In this document: positions 39,236-48,384 of the stretch, piece after piece
Position numbering within the stretch: the stretch's first letter is position 1
Layout of the letters: each line of letters begins with the position of its first letter
NCBI GenBank assembly: GCA_016720545.1
Contig: JADKKK010000013.1
Span: forward strand, 124,001 to 188,000
Source: Myxococcales bacterium
GTDB lineage: Bacteria > Myxococcota_A > Polyangia > Polyangiales > Polyangiaceae
Reading direction: 5' to 3'
DNA: 64,000 nt
Made by a program: the position numbers and the translations under genes
The notes under the pieces: model-generated
What the model saw: the letters and a program-made list of their open reading frames with translations, nothing else
What the model was told of the DNA's origin: nothing
Database searches by the model: none

Positions 39236-39880
39236 TCAGCGATCGTCGAGCTTGCCGTCCATCATGTCGAGGCGGCGCTTCGCCTCCTGGAACTGCTCCA
39301 TCGTGAGGACCTGACGCTCGACCATCACGGTGAGCAGCGTGCGCGCGAAGAGGGCGAGCGAGTCCACGTCGCGTTGGAGGGCCAGCACGCGCGCGTCTGC
39401 GGCGGCCCCGTGCTGCGCTCCGGGCGGCGGACCGCCTGGAGGTCCGGGCGCGTAGACCCCCGGCGCCGCCGCTCCGGCGTATCCGCCCATCTCTCCGCCG
39501 GGAGCGCCGGAAGCGTACGGAGACGTGTAGCCGGTGCCGGGAGGAGGGAGCGCGTCGAGGCCGAGCGCCATTCCCTGTGGCATCGACTGGAGGCCCTGGC
39601 CTGGCGTCGGGCCCTGCATGCCCTGCGCGCCCTGCATGCCCTGGCCCCATGCCCTGGCCTGTCAGCGCGCCCACGCCGCCGAGCAGCGCGCCGCCGAGCG
39701 CCCCGACGGCCCCGCCCATTCCAGGCATCCCGGGCATGCCAGGCGCGCGCCCATGCCGGGCATCCCGCCCATGCCCATCCCGCCCGCCCCCCCGAGCGGC
39801 GGGCCCTGAGGCGCCGAGGGCTGCCCGCCGAACTGCGCGGTCGGTCCCATGATCCCGTTCAGCCAATCCATCGCGCCCAT
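39236..39880 (-). pseudogene. Gly/Met/Pro-rich hypothetical protein with two apparent frameshifts
   Basis: Three reading frames join into one protein of ~215 residues: MGAMDWLNGIMGPTAQFGGQ and GGMGMGGMPGMG (from 39880), then PGMPGMPGMGGAVGALGGALLGGVGALTG (shift near 39755), then QGMQGAQGMQGPTPGQ to the end (shift near 39640). The C-terminus is a distinct helical segment (VLALQRDVDSLALFARTLLTVM, MEQFQEAKRRLDMMDGKLDD). Repeated MPGM and QGMQ motifs make the DNA repetitive, where indel errors are frequent. The function is unknown. It lies directly beside the G-dominated block. Confidence 0.6.
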
Positions 39881-39962
39881 CGAGCACCTCCGCGCCCGAG
39901 CATACACGCCCCGGGGCGCGGCGGCGCGGGCGCGGTCCGGGGGTCGGGGTAAGGCGCGCCGC

Positions 39963-40627
39963 GGCGGGGGGGGGGGGGGGGGGGGCCCGGGGGGGGGGGG
40001 CGGCGGCCGGCCCCGCGCGCGGGCGGGGGCGGCCGGCCGGCGGGCCGGGGGGGCGCCGGGCCCGCGCCGGCGGGGGGGGGGGGGGCGGCGGGGGGGCCCG
40101 GGGGCGGCCGCGCCGGCCCCCGGCGCGGCCCCCGCCCCGGCCCCCGCGCCGGGCGCGCGGGGGGGCGGGGGGGCGGCGGCGGGGGGGGGGGGGGGGGGGC
40201 GCGCACGCCCGGGGGGGCTTGGGGGGGGTGCCCGGTGGGCGGGGGCGGCCGGGGCCCCGCGCCGGGCCCCCCGCGGGGGGGGCCGGCCGGCGGGGGGCGC
40301 GGGGGGGGGGCGCCGGCGGGGGGGGGGGGGGGGGGGGGCCGCGGGGGGGGGGGGGGGGGCGCGGGGGGCGCCCCGGGCGGGGGGGCGGGGGCGGGGGCGG
40401 GCCGCCCCCCGGGCGGGGGGGGGCGGGCCCGGGGGGGCGCGGGGGGCGGGGGGGGCGGGCCGGCCCGCGGGGGGGGGCCGGGCGGCGGGGGGCTGGGGCG
40501 CGGGGGGGCCGCCCCGGGGGGCGGGGCGGGGGCCGCCGGGGCCGTGCGCGGGGCCGGGGCTGGCGGGGGGGGGGGGGGGCGCGCCGCCCGGGGGCGGGGC
40601 CGGCCCCCCCCCCCGGGGGGCGTCCGC
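39963..40627. other. G-dominated low-complexity block, probable artefact
   Basis: About 660 bases made almost only of G and C, with long G runs on the + strand and hardly any A or T. No start, domain or repeat unit is recognisable, and the open frames in it are artefacts of composition. Boundaries are abrupt: normal sequence resumes at the 3' end of the CPBP-fusion gene. It resembles G-calling or misassembled low-quality reads rather than biology. Confidence 0.75.
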
Positions 40628-40645
40628 GCGGGTCGAACGCGCCCC

Positions 40646-41809
40646 TCAGGGCAGGTTCGTGCCCAGCACGAAGAAGACGTAAGAACCCGTCACTACGTGA
40701 GAAATTGTCACGCCGAGCACGTGGGGTCGCTTCGCGTACAAGAGCCCCCACACGAGGCCAGGGACGAACGCGAACACGGCGAAGAAGAACGACATATGGA
40801 GGTGCGTGACCGCGAAGAGGAGCGCGGCGACGACCACGGCGCGCGCCGTGGCGCCCTTGCCGCGGAGAAAGAGCATGAGGCCGCTCTGGAGCGCGCAGCG
40901 CACGATGAGCTCCTGCACGAAGCTCGACACAGCGTAAATGAGCACGAGCCGCTGGATCGCGGGCTCCTGGAAGCGCGCGACGACGTCGGTGTGCTCGAAG
41001 AGCGGCATACCGCGCCACGCTTCGTTCACGCGGAGCGCGACGAGCTTCACCGCGGTGATGCCGGCGAGCAGCGGCGGGGTGGCGAGCACGGCGAGCCCGA
41101 AGGAGCCGAGCGAGTGCTTGAGCCCGAGCCCGAACGAGGCGATCGGGAGCCCGGTGCGCCGGATGAAGCGGACGCCGCCGTACGCGAACAGGCCAATGAG
41201 CGGAAGGCTCAAGTACGACGTCGATCCCGGCAGGCTCCCTTTCACGCTCGGCAGGCTCGCGAGGAGCACAGCGTAGCCCGCGAGGAGCACCAGCACATCG
41301 ACGACGAAGAGGCCCATCGCGGCGCGCTCGCGCGCCCGGAGCAGGTCCGCGGTCGACTGCTCGCGGAGGCGCGCGGCCATCACCCGGGCCATGGAGCACA
41401 CGAGGTCTTCGTAGGCCTCGGAGAGCTCGGCCGCGTGGGGCGCGGAGGGGGCGACGAGCGCGCCGCCGGGCCGCAGCGCGGTGAACGGGATCTGCCACAC
41501 CGTGCAGGGCTCGAGCGCGAGGACCGACGCGGTGGTGGGGAGGCCGTCGAAGATGCTCATCTCGCCGAGCACCGCGCCGACCCCGACCTCGGCGACCTCG
41601 TGCACCTCCTCGGCGTGGGTGTCGCGGCGCGCCACACGCGCTCGGCCCCGCGCGAGCACGTAGAGGTGCTCGGTGGGCGTCCCCTCGGTGAGCAGCGCCT
41701 CGCCCGGCGTGAGCTCCCTCACGGTGAGGACCCGGGCCAGCGGCGCCCGATGCGCGGGCGTCATCCCCGCGAAGAGCGGGAGCGACTCGAACGGGAGCGC
41801 CTCGCTCAC
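40646..41809 (-). CDS. Cyclic-nucleotide-binding domain fused to CPBP (CAAX protease-like) membrane domain
   Basis: 387 residues from a GTG at 41809 overlapping the stop of the GMC oxidoreductase gene (GTGA). Residues ~5-130: a CRP-like cNMP-binding domain (LPLFAGMTPAHRAPLARV, GEALLTEGTPTEHLYVLARG, VGAVLGEMSIFDGLPTTASV). Residues ~165-387: about seven membrane helices with CPBP/Abi motifs, SFVQELIVRCALQ in place of EExxxR and FAVTHLHMS with the FxxxH histidine. The first Glu of the motif is Gln, so proteolytic activity is uncertain. The fusion suggests a membrane protein switched by a nucleotide signal. Confidence 0.78.
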   Translation of the reverse strand: MSEALPFESLPLFAGMTPAHRAPLARVLTVRELTPGEALLTEGTPTEHLYVLARGRARVARRDTHAEEVHEVAEVGVGAVLGEMSIFDGLPTTASVLALEPCTVWQIPFTALRPGGALVAPSAPHAAELSEAYEDLVCSMARVMAARLREQSTADLLRARERAAMGLFVVDVLVLLAGYAVLLASLPSVKGSLPGSTSYLSLPLIGLFAYGGVRFIRRTGLPIASFGLGLKHSLGSFGLAVLATPPLLAGITAVKLVALRVNEAWRGMPLFEHTDVVARFQEPAIQRLVLIYAVSSFVQELIVRCALQSGLMLFLRGKGATARAVVVAALLFAVTHLHMSFFFAVFAFVPGLVWGLLYAKRPHVLGVTISHVVTGSYVFFVLGTNLP

Positions 41810-43536
41810 TCCGCGGGTCCCTCGCCCTCGCGCTCCTGAAGGCTCGCGGAGCCGAGGGCGAGCGCGCGCTCCTCGAGCTCGCGCACGCGCGCGCGGGTCC
41901 ACTCCTCGGGGATCGCGGGGCGGAGCTCCTGGCCCTCCTTCACGGGGACGTGCGCCATCGCGTGCTCGGCCAGCGCCGTGATGGTGAGGCTCGGGTTCAC
42001 GCCCAGGTTCGCGGGGATCATGGATCCGTCGCACACGTAGAGCCCCGGGTGACCGAAGACCTCGTTGCGCGCGTCGATGACGCCGGTCTCGGGCGACTCG
42101 CCGATGGGCGCGCCGCCGAGCACGTGCGCGGTGGTCGGCACGTCGAAGAGCACCTCGGGGATGGACGAGTACGCGATGCCACCCTCCATGCGGCCCGCGA
42201 ACGCGCGCGCCACCTCGTTGCCGAGCGGGATGTAGGTCGGGTTCGGCGCGCCCTTGCCGCGGTCGGTGTCGAACGCCCGCGTGAAGAGCCGCGTCCACTT
42301 GCGCTTCATCCGCAGCGAGATCGAGTTGTCGAGGGTCTGCATGACGAGGAGGAAGATGCCCCGCTTGGCCTTCCCGAACGGCCAGAGCGACCGCAGGAAC
42401 GTGACCGGCTGGGTGAGCACGTTCTTCAAGTAGCGGAGCGGGCGGGGGAGCCCGGGGCCGCCGTCGGTGAGGAGGGTGGCGAGGGGCGCGAGGGCGTCGC
42501 TGCCCTCGCTGTAGCGCACCACCTCGACGTGGGTGTCGTGGTCGGGATGGAACGACGAGGTAATGGCTATACCCTTGGAATAGTTCACCTTGTCGCTCGA
42601 TGAGGTCACCCCGAGGATGGCCTCGCTGTTCGTCCGGACCCGCTCGCCGAGGCAGGCCGACACGTTGGGCAGCCCGCCTCGCTCTCGGCACTCGAGCAGC
42701 AGCTTCACCGTGCCGAGCACGCCGGCGGAGAGCACTACGTTGCGCGCGCGCACGACTCGGCGATCCTTCGCGAACCAGGCGCCGCTCTCCTCGTGCGTGA
42801 CCTCGTAGCCACCGCCGGGCAGCGCGCGGACGTCGGTGACGGTGCGCATCGGCTCGATGACCGCGCCGCGCTTCTCTGCAAAGTACAGGTAATTTTTGTC
42901 GAGGGTGTTCTTCGCGCCGTGGCGGCATCCCACCATGCACCCGCCGCACAGCGTGCACGGCGAGCGGTCGGGGCCGAGCCCGTTGAAGTAGGGGTCTCTT
43001 GGCTCGCCGCGCCCGCCGCCGGCGCCCGGCTCCCCGAAGTACACCGCGACGGGCGTGCGGATGTACGACGCCTCGCGGCCCATCTTCTTCGCGATGTCCT
43101 TGAGCAGCACGTCGGGCTCGCCCTCGAACCGGTTCTGGGTGACGCCGAGCATGTACTGGGCCGCGCGGTAGTGCGGCATGAGCGCCGCCTTCCAGTCATG
43201 GATGCCCGCCCACTGCGGCGCCGAGAAGAACGCGTCGGGGGGCACGTAGAGCGTGTTGGCGTACACGAGCGAGCCACCGCCGACGCCCGCGCCCGACAGC
43301 ACGAACACGTCGGAGAAGAACGAGAGCCGCAGGATGCCGAAGCACTTCGCCGCGGGCAGCCACAGCGAGCGACGGATGTCCCAGTTGGTCTTCGGGAAAT
43401 CCAGCGGCGCGAAGCGGGCGCCGCGCTCCAGCACCCGCACCGAGTAGCCCTTCTCGGCGAGGCGCAGCGCGGACACGCTGCCCCCGAAGCCGGAGCCCAC
43501 GATGAGGAAGTCGACGTCGAAGGGCGGTTGGGTCAT
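41806..43536 (-). CDS. GMC-family FAD oxidoreductase (cholesterol oxidase-like)
   Basis: 576 residues from the ATG at 43536 (a GTG at 43581 would add 15). FAD-binding Rossmann motif DFLIVGSGFGGSVSALRLAEKGYSV at the N-terminus, VLSGAGVGGGSLVYANTL (flavin-contacting GMC motif), and the C-terminal GMC signature with HVLGGAPIGESPETGVID and VCDGSMIPANLGVNPSLTITALAEHA. A Cys-rich CTLCGGCMVGCRHGAKNTLD segment may bind a metal cluster or form disulfides; it is typical of the ChoD-like bacterial subgroup. The substrate is unknown; sterols or alcohols are candidates. It is translationally coupled to the cNMP-CPBP gene. Confidence 0.88.
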   Translation of the reverse strand: MTQPPFDVDFLIVGSGFGGSVSALRLAEKGYSVRVLERGARFAPLDFPKTNWDIRRSLWLPAAKCFGILRLSFFSDVFVLSGAGVGGGSLVYANTLYVPPDAFFSAPQWAGIHDWKAALMPHYRAAQYMLGVTQNRFEGEPDVLLKDIAKKMGREASYIRTPVAVYFGEPGAGGGRGEPRDPYFNGLGPDRSPCTLCGGCMVGCRHGAKNTLDKNYLYFAEKRGAVIEPMRTVTDVRALPGGGYEVTHEESGAWFAKDRRVVRARNVVLSAGVLGTVKLLLECRERGGLPNVSACLGERVRTNSEAILGVTSSSDKVNYSKGIAITSSFHPDHDTHVEVVRYSEGSDALAPLATLLTDGGPGLPRPLRYLKNVLTQPVTFLRSLWPFGKAKRGIFLLVMQTLDNSISLRMKRKWTRLFTRAFDTDRGKGAPNPTYIPLGNEVARAFAGRMEGGIAYSSIPEVLFDVPTTAHVLGGAPIGESPETGVIDARNEVFGHPGLYVCDGSMIPANLGVNPSLTITALAEHAMAHVPVKEGQELRPAIPEEWTRARVRELEERALALGSASLQEREGEGPAE

Positions 43537-43714
43537 GGACGGCTGGCTCGAGAACGGGGAGCGCGCGGAAGCGTCGGGCACGCGAGCGCGCGCGGGGGAG
43601 GAGCTCCTCGGAAGCTTACCACCGACGCTCGAGCGGGGTCCTCGGGCAAGCGGAGCGCGCAGGGCGTTTCCGCTTCATGCGGGGCGGCGTTCACCGCATA
43701 CTCGGCGGCTATCC

Positions 43715-44683
43715 ATGCGCGACAGCGAGCCCCCGAAGGAAGACCACTCCACCGCACACATCGTCCAGTCGCTCGGCATCAACCTGCTCATCGCCGCGGT
43801 GAAGGCGGTCGCGGCGGTGCTCACGAAGTCTGGCGCGATGCTGGCCGAGGCGCTCCACTCGTTCTCCGACTGCGGCAACCAGGTGCTCCTGCTCGTGGGC
43901 GTGCGCCAGTCGAGGAAGCCACCTGACGCGAGCCACCCGCTCGGGTACGGGCGCGCCGTCTACTTCTGGTCGTTCATGGTGGCGATGCTGCTCTTCACGG
44001 GCGGCGGGATGTTCTCGATCTACGAGGGCGTGCACAAGATCCGCGAGCCGGAGCCGGTCGAGAAGGTGTGGATCGGCCTCTTGATACTCGGCATCTCGCT
44101 CGTGCTCGAGGGCGGCGCCACGCTGTCCAACATCCGCGAGCTGAACAAGCGGCGCGGGGAGAAGCCGTTCATCCAGTATCTCCGCGACACCAAAGACGCT
44201 GACCTCGTGGTCGTCTTCGGGGAGAACTCCGCGGCGGTGCTCGGCCTCGCGTTCGCGATCGTGGCGCTGTCGCTCGCCGCCCTCACCCACGACGGCCGGT
44301 GGGACGGCGCGGGCAGCGTCGCCATCGGCGTGGTGCTCGTGGGCGTCGCCGTGTTCCTCGCCGTGGAGGTGAGCTCGCTCTTGCTGGGCGAGGCCGCCGA
44401 TCCGGAGATCGAGGCGGCCGCGCGCGCGGCGGCGAGCGACTTCGTCGAGCTCAACCGGGTGCTCAACTGCGTCACTCTGCAGCAAGGACCCGGCGAGGTG
44501 TTCGTGTCGATCAAGCTCTCGTTCAAGAGCGACCTCGGCATCGACGACGTGTGCCGCGTCATCAACCGCTTCGAGGAGAAGCTCCGCGCCGCGTGCCCCG
44601 AAGCCCGGTGGATCTTCGTCGAGCCCGACATCGACCGGGACGCCGAGGCGGCGCCCGATACCGCGGCGCCCACCGCCGAGTGA
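43715..44683 (+). CDS. Cation diffusion facilitator family transporter
   Basis: 322 residues from the ATG at 43715. CDF transporters export Zn2+, Fe2+ or other divalent metals by proton antiport in the inner membrane. Six membrane helices: INLLIAAVKAVAAVLTKSGA, then AEALHSFSDCGNQVLLLVGV carrying the HxxxD metal site in TM2 (H and D seen as HSFSD), HPLGYGRAVYFWSFMVAMLL and so on, and a cytoplasmic ferredoxin-like C-terminal domain (EVFVSIKLSFKSDLGIDDVC). TM5 has GENSAAVLGLAFAIV, where the usual second HxxxD is ExxxA-like, so this belongs to the divergent ZT_dimer/CDF group. Confidence 0.85.
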   Translation: MRDSEPPKEDHSTAHIVQSLGINLLIAAVKAVAAVLTKSGAMLAEALHSFSDCGNQVLLLVGVRQSRKPPDASHPLGYGRAVYFWSFMVAMLLFTGGGMFSIYEGVHKIREPEPVEKVWIGLLILGISLVLEGGATLSNIRELNKRRGEKPFIQYLRDTKDADLVVVFGENSAAVLGLAFAIVALSLAALTHDGRWDGAGSVAIGVVLVGVAVFLAVEVSSLLLGEAADPEIEAAARAAASDFVELNRVLNCVTLQQGPGEVFVSIKLSFKSDLGIDDVCRVINRFEEKLRAACPEARWIFVEPDIDRDAEAAPDTAAPTAE

Positions 44684-44749
44684 CCCGCGACGCGTGCCCT
44701 GCCACAACTGATCCGTGACAAGAGGCGCCCACCTGGTACCCTCCGGGAC

Positions 44750-45920
44750 ATGCGCCGCGTCGAACCGCGCCCGGGGTCGATCGATTACCAGGCGCTGGCG
44801 CTGAGCGCGGAGGAGGGCTTTCTGCTCTCCCGCGTCGAGGGCGTGACCGACACGCGAGAGCTCGTGGCGCTCACCGGCCTCCCTCCGGAGGAGGTCGACC
44901 GCATCGTCGACCGCCTGCACGCGCTCGGTGTGGTCTCGGCTCGGGACGACGCGACGCCGCGGCGGGAGTCGTTCTTGCCGCCCCCGCGCGAGTCGGTCGC
45001 GCCCGGCCCACGAGTCGCTCTTGCGCGAGTTCGTCGAGTGGGGCGAGACACCTCAGGGCGACCCGGCGGAGGCTCCCCAAGGCAGCGAGGCACCTCAACG
45101 AAGCCCGAGCGTGGCGGCTGAGGGCAGCCAGGGCGAGCTGGCCGAAGAGGCGACCCAGGACGACCTCCTGGCGGACACCGATCCGGCCGAGCCCGAGTCC
45201 GAAGGAGACAAGCTCGCCGAGCGCGACTACCGGAGGGTGTACGAGGCGGTGTTCCGCCCCATGGAAGCCGACGCGCGGGCCGCGCACGCCGCGACCGCCG
45301 CCGGGTCGGAGCTGATGGCCCTTTGCCTCGACCCCGACCCGCGCGTCATCTACGCGGTCGTGCACAACGCGCGCACCGGGCTCGATCACTTCCGCTTCAT
45401 CGCGCTGTGGCACCGCACGCCGCAGGGCCTCGAGCACATCCCGCGCGAGAGCGCGCGCGATCGCCAGGTCGAGCGCCGCCTGCTCCGAAACCCGCAGCTC
45501 TCCGAGCAGATGCTCGGGCGCATCCTCGGCCCGAAGCGACTGCTCGACGTGTACAAGACCGCGATCGATCGCGAGGTGCCAGAGCGAACGCGCCAAAAAA
45601 CGCGCGGCGCGCTGCTGCAGCGCTGGAGCAAGGCCGCCCCCGAGGAGCGCGTCGAGCTCTTGCTGACGACCGAGGGGCGGTGCCTCATCCTGCTCGTCGG
45701 CGGGACCATCGACGCGCGCAGCGTGCAAATCTTGTGCGGCCGCTCGTCGTTCACCACGATGTTCGTGACGAGCGTGGTGCGCTTCAGCGCCGCCCCGCCC
45801 GCGCTGCTCGCGCACTTCGCGAAGCAGCCCCTCGTGCGGCGCAACCCCGCGCTCCGCAAGCTCCTGCTCACCCACAAGAACCTCCCCGGCGACGCCAAGA
45901 GGGCCCTCCAGGGGCTGTAG
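44750..45920 (+). pseudogene. Two-part hypothetical protein, frame broken near 45005
   Basis: The N-terminal ~85 residues (IDYQALALSAEEGFLLSRVE, ELVALTGLPPEEVDRIVDRL) form a helical wHTH-like module of a type common in myxobacterial regulators. After PRESVA the frame changes by one base: the second part continues as AHESLLREFVEWGETPQGDP, an acidic linker, then a ~230-residue domain (YEAVFRPMEADARAAHA, LCLDPDPRVIYAVVHNARTG, RLLRNPQLSEQMLGRILGPK, LLLTTEGRCLILLVGG, ILCGRSSFTTMFV). Both parts occur as one protein in my recollection of related genomes, so the shift is an error or recent mutation. Function unknown. Confidence 0.7.
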
Positions 45921-45938
45921 AGAATCGCGAAAGAGACC

Positions 45939-46961
45939 ATGCCCGAAGGCGACGAGCGAGCGAAGAAACAAGAGCGATTCCGTGCCTTTCTCGAGGCTCG
46001 GCTCGACGGCCCCGAGGCGGCCGCCGAGTGGCGCGCGAACCTGGGGCGCGGCTACGAGGAGCTGCTCACCCGCCCGCTGGGCGAGCTGCTTCCCCGCGAG
46101 GCCCTCCTCCGCCTCGTCGAGGCCGGCCGACGCCCCGAGGTCTACGACCGCGCCGTCGCGAAGATCTCCAAGGCCGTGCACGCGGAGGCCTACCCGCGCG
46201 TGCTGCGGCACGACGCCACGCTCGGGCGCTACGTGCCGGCGGCCGGCCGCGCGAAGATCGACGCGCTCCTCGGGCGACCCAACCTGGTGAACCCGAAGCT
46301 CGTGCGCGAGGTGCTCGCGCAGGAGGCCATGGAAGACCTGATGCGCGAGGTGCTGTTCGACGCGCTGAAGGAGTTCAACCAGAACGTGAACCCGTTCTTC
46401 GCCGAGTGGGGCATCCCCGGGCTCATCAAGAAGGTCATGCCCATCGGCTCGGGCGCGGTGCTCAAGTCCCTCGACTCGGTGCGCGGCGAGTTCGACAAGC
46501 GACTCGACCCCGAGATCCGCAAGTTCCTGGGCGCCTTCGCGCGCAAGGCCCTCGACCGCACCGCGAACCTCATGATCGACAAGGGCGACTCGCCCAAGTT
46601 CGTCGAGCTCCGGCGCGCCGTCGCACGCTGGCTCTACGAGCAGCCCGTGGGCGAGCTCGCGACCGCCGTCGACGCCGAGGCGGTCGCGCTCGGCCGCGAG
46701 GCCGGCGTGCTCATCGCCGCGCACGCCGCCACGGTGGACGAGCTGTCGCGCGAGATCACCGACGTTATCGGTGCATTCTGCACGAAACACCAGACCGACC
46801 CGCTGGCGGCGGTGCTCGCGGCCTACGACGTGACTTACGCGCCGGATCTCGACGCGCTCGCCGAGGCGACCTGGCCGCTCGTGCGCACGGCCGCGAAGAG
46901 CGCGACGGCGCTCGACTGGGCCGCGAAGGTGTACGGCGAGTTCCTCGCCGCGGGCGAGTGA
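45939..46961 (+). CDS. Hypothetical protein (helical)
   Basis: 340 residues; no signal peptide or membrane segment. Mostly helical: RFRAFLEARLDGPEAAAEWR, REVLAQEAMEDLMREVLFDA, NVNPFFAEWGIPGLIKKVMP and ATAVDAEAVALGREAGVLIA. No known domain is recognised. It starts 18 bp after the previous gene and its stop overlaps the next GTG, so it is in an operon with both neighbours. A cytosolic role in the same process as the 44750 protein is plausible. Confidence 0.65.
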   Translation: MPEGDERAKKQERFRAFLEARLDGPEAAAEWRANLGRGYEELLTRPLGELLPREALLRLVEAGRRPEVYDRAVAKISKAVHAEAYPRVLRHDATLGRYVPAAGRAKIDALLGRPNLVNPKLVREVLAQEAMEDLMREVLFDALKEFNQNVNPFFAEWGIPGLIKKVMPIGSGAVLKSLDSVRGEFDKRLDPEIRKFLGAFARKALDRTANLMIDKGDSPKFVELRRAVARWLYEQPVGELATAVDAEAVALGREAGVLIAAHAATVDELSREITDVIGAFCTKHQTDPLAAVLAAYDVTYAPDLDALAEATWPLVRTAAKSATALDWAAKVYGEFLAAGE

Positions 46962-48280
46962 GGGCGGTGCGCAGGCCCTCCGCCCGCCACACCGTGGGGA
47001 CGCTCGTCGTCGCGTCCGCGTCCGCGCTCGCGTCCGCGCTCGCGCTCGCCTCGGGCTGCGGGGTGCCTCCTGCGCCGACTCCCGCGCCCGTGCCGACCGT
47101 GTCCGCGTCCTCCGGTCCCCTCGCGAGCGCGCCCCGAGCGGTCGTGCCCGCGCCCTCCGCTCCCGCCGCGAGCGAGACTCCGCGGCCGCTCGCGACTGCC
47201 GATTACACCTTCCGCGTGCTCGCCGCGACCGACGCGGTCCACGAGCCGGAGGCCACGCAAGGCGAAGACCAGGCGGGCGTGGCCGACCTCGGCGACAAGC
47301 TCCTCGCCTACCGAGGGCAGCAGCTGTGGGAGCTAGCCGGCGGCGCGCTCGCCGAGCGCAACGAGCTGCTCGCTGGCCTGCCCGTGCGCCCCGAGGGCCG
47401 CGAGGAGATGAACATCGTGGGCCTCTACGGGAGCTGGCCGGCGCGGGCGTTCCTGGTCACCAACGTGCACGGCGGCAACTGCGCCACCCACGCGGTCTAC
47501 CGTTGGGAAAGGACGCGCTGGCAGCGCGTCGTAGGGCCCGGCACCGCGGCGGGCCTCGGCGATCACCCCGGGCTCTGCAAGACCTTCACCGACGTGAGCC
47601 CCTGGAGAGACGGCGCCCTGCTCGCGTCCAACAACGCGGCGGGCAAGCCGGAGGTGTTCCCGCGTGGACCGGCGCCCTTCGACCTCGCCGGCCTCAAGAA
47701 GGCTCCGCACTTCGCGGAGCATCGCTGCGACACGCTGTTCGCCCTGACCTCGACGGCGAGCGGGCACGCCTTCGCGACGGGCCTCCGCTGCGCCGCCGAC
47801 GGCGCGCTCCGAGCGACCGCGCTCCGGTGGGCTCCGGGCGCGAAGAAGACCACCGACGAGCAGGCGCTCCCGGTCCCCACAGGCGCGAAAGAGCTCACGA
47901 TTTTGTCGATGTACGCGGCCTCGGAGCGCGAGGTCTACGCGGCCGGGACCGCCGACGAGCGGGGCTACCTCGCGGTGTTCGACGGCGCCGCGTGGCGAAT
48001 GATCGACGTGCCGGGCGCGCGCGCGATCACGAAGGTGCGCGGGCGGCCTGTGTGGCTCGTCGCCGACGGCGCCGTGTACGTGAGCGAGCTGCGTCGTGAT
48101 CCCCGTGGTCCGTCGGGCGCGTGGAGCGAGCGCACCTTCGCCCCGATCGCGCTCCCAAGAGACGTGCCCCCCGCGAGCTTCTTCGACGTGCTCACGCGCG
48201 CCTCCGGCGAGGTGCTGCTGGTGGGAGGCCCGGGGATCCTCTCGGGCCGCCCAAGCAGCGCGCCGGGCCTCCCGCGGTGA
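46958..48280 (+). CDS. Predicted lipoprotein with repeat-rich ectodomain
   Basis: 440 residues from a GTG overlapping the previous stop (GTGA). The signal region is unusually repetitive (VASASALASALALASGC) because of tandem GCGTCCGC-like codons; the Cys is the lipobox. A Pro/Ala/Ser linker follows. The ectodomain alternates short strands (LLAYRGQQLWELAGGAL, AFLVTNVHGGNCATHAVYRW, GALLASNNAAGKPEVFP, VYAAGTADERGYLAVFDG), suggesting a beta-propeller. No catalytic motif is seen. Confidence 0.7.
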   Translation: MRAVRRPSARHTVGTLVVASASALASALALASGCGVPPAPTPAPVPTVSASSGPLASAPRAVVPAPSAPAASETPRPLATADYTFRVLAATDAVHEPEATQGEDQAGVADLGDKLLAYRGQQLWELAGGALAERNELLAGLPVRPEGREEMNIVGLYGSWPARAFLVTNVHGGNCATHAVYRWERTRWQRVVGPGTAAGLGDHPGLCKTFTDVSPWRDGALLASNNAAGKPEVFPRGPAPFDLAGLKKAPHFAEHRCDTLFALTSTASGHAFATGLRCAADGALRATALRWAPGAKKTTDEQALPVPTGAKELTILSMYAASEREVYAAGTADERGYLAVFDGAAWRMIDVPGARAITKVRGRPVWLVADGAVYVSELRRDPRGPSGAWSERTFAPIALPRDVPPASFFDVLTRASGEVLLVGGPGILSGRPSSAPGLPR

Positions 48281-48384
48281 ACGACCCGCCCGCCTCCCGC
48301 GACGCGCTCCATGGCAGGCCGCGCAGGCCGCGCAGACCGCGCAGGCCGCCCGCGAATGGCGACTCGTCTCTCAGACTTCGCGCT

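Noticed and set aside
38619..41498. 959-codon minus-strand open frame across the flippase gene and the G-rich block
   Set aside because: Consists of antisense sequence joined to a low-complexity Pro/Arg-rich stretch; only the short MPGM segment is real coding (part of the 39236 gene).
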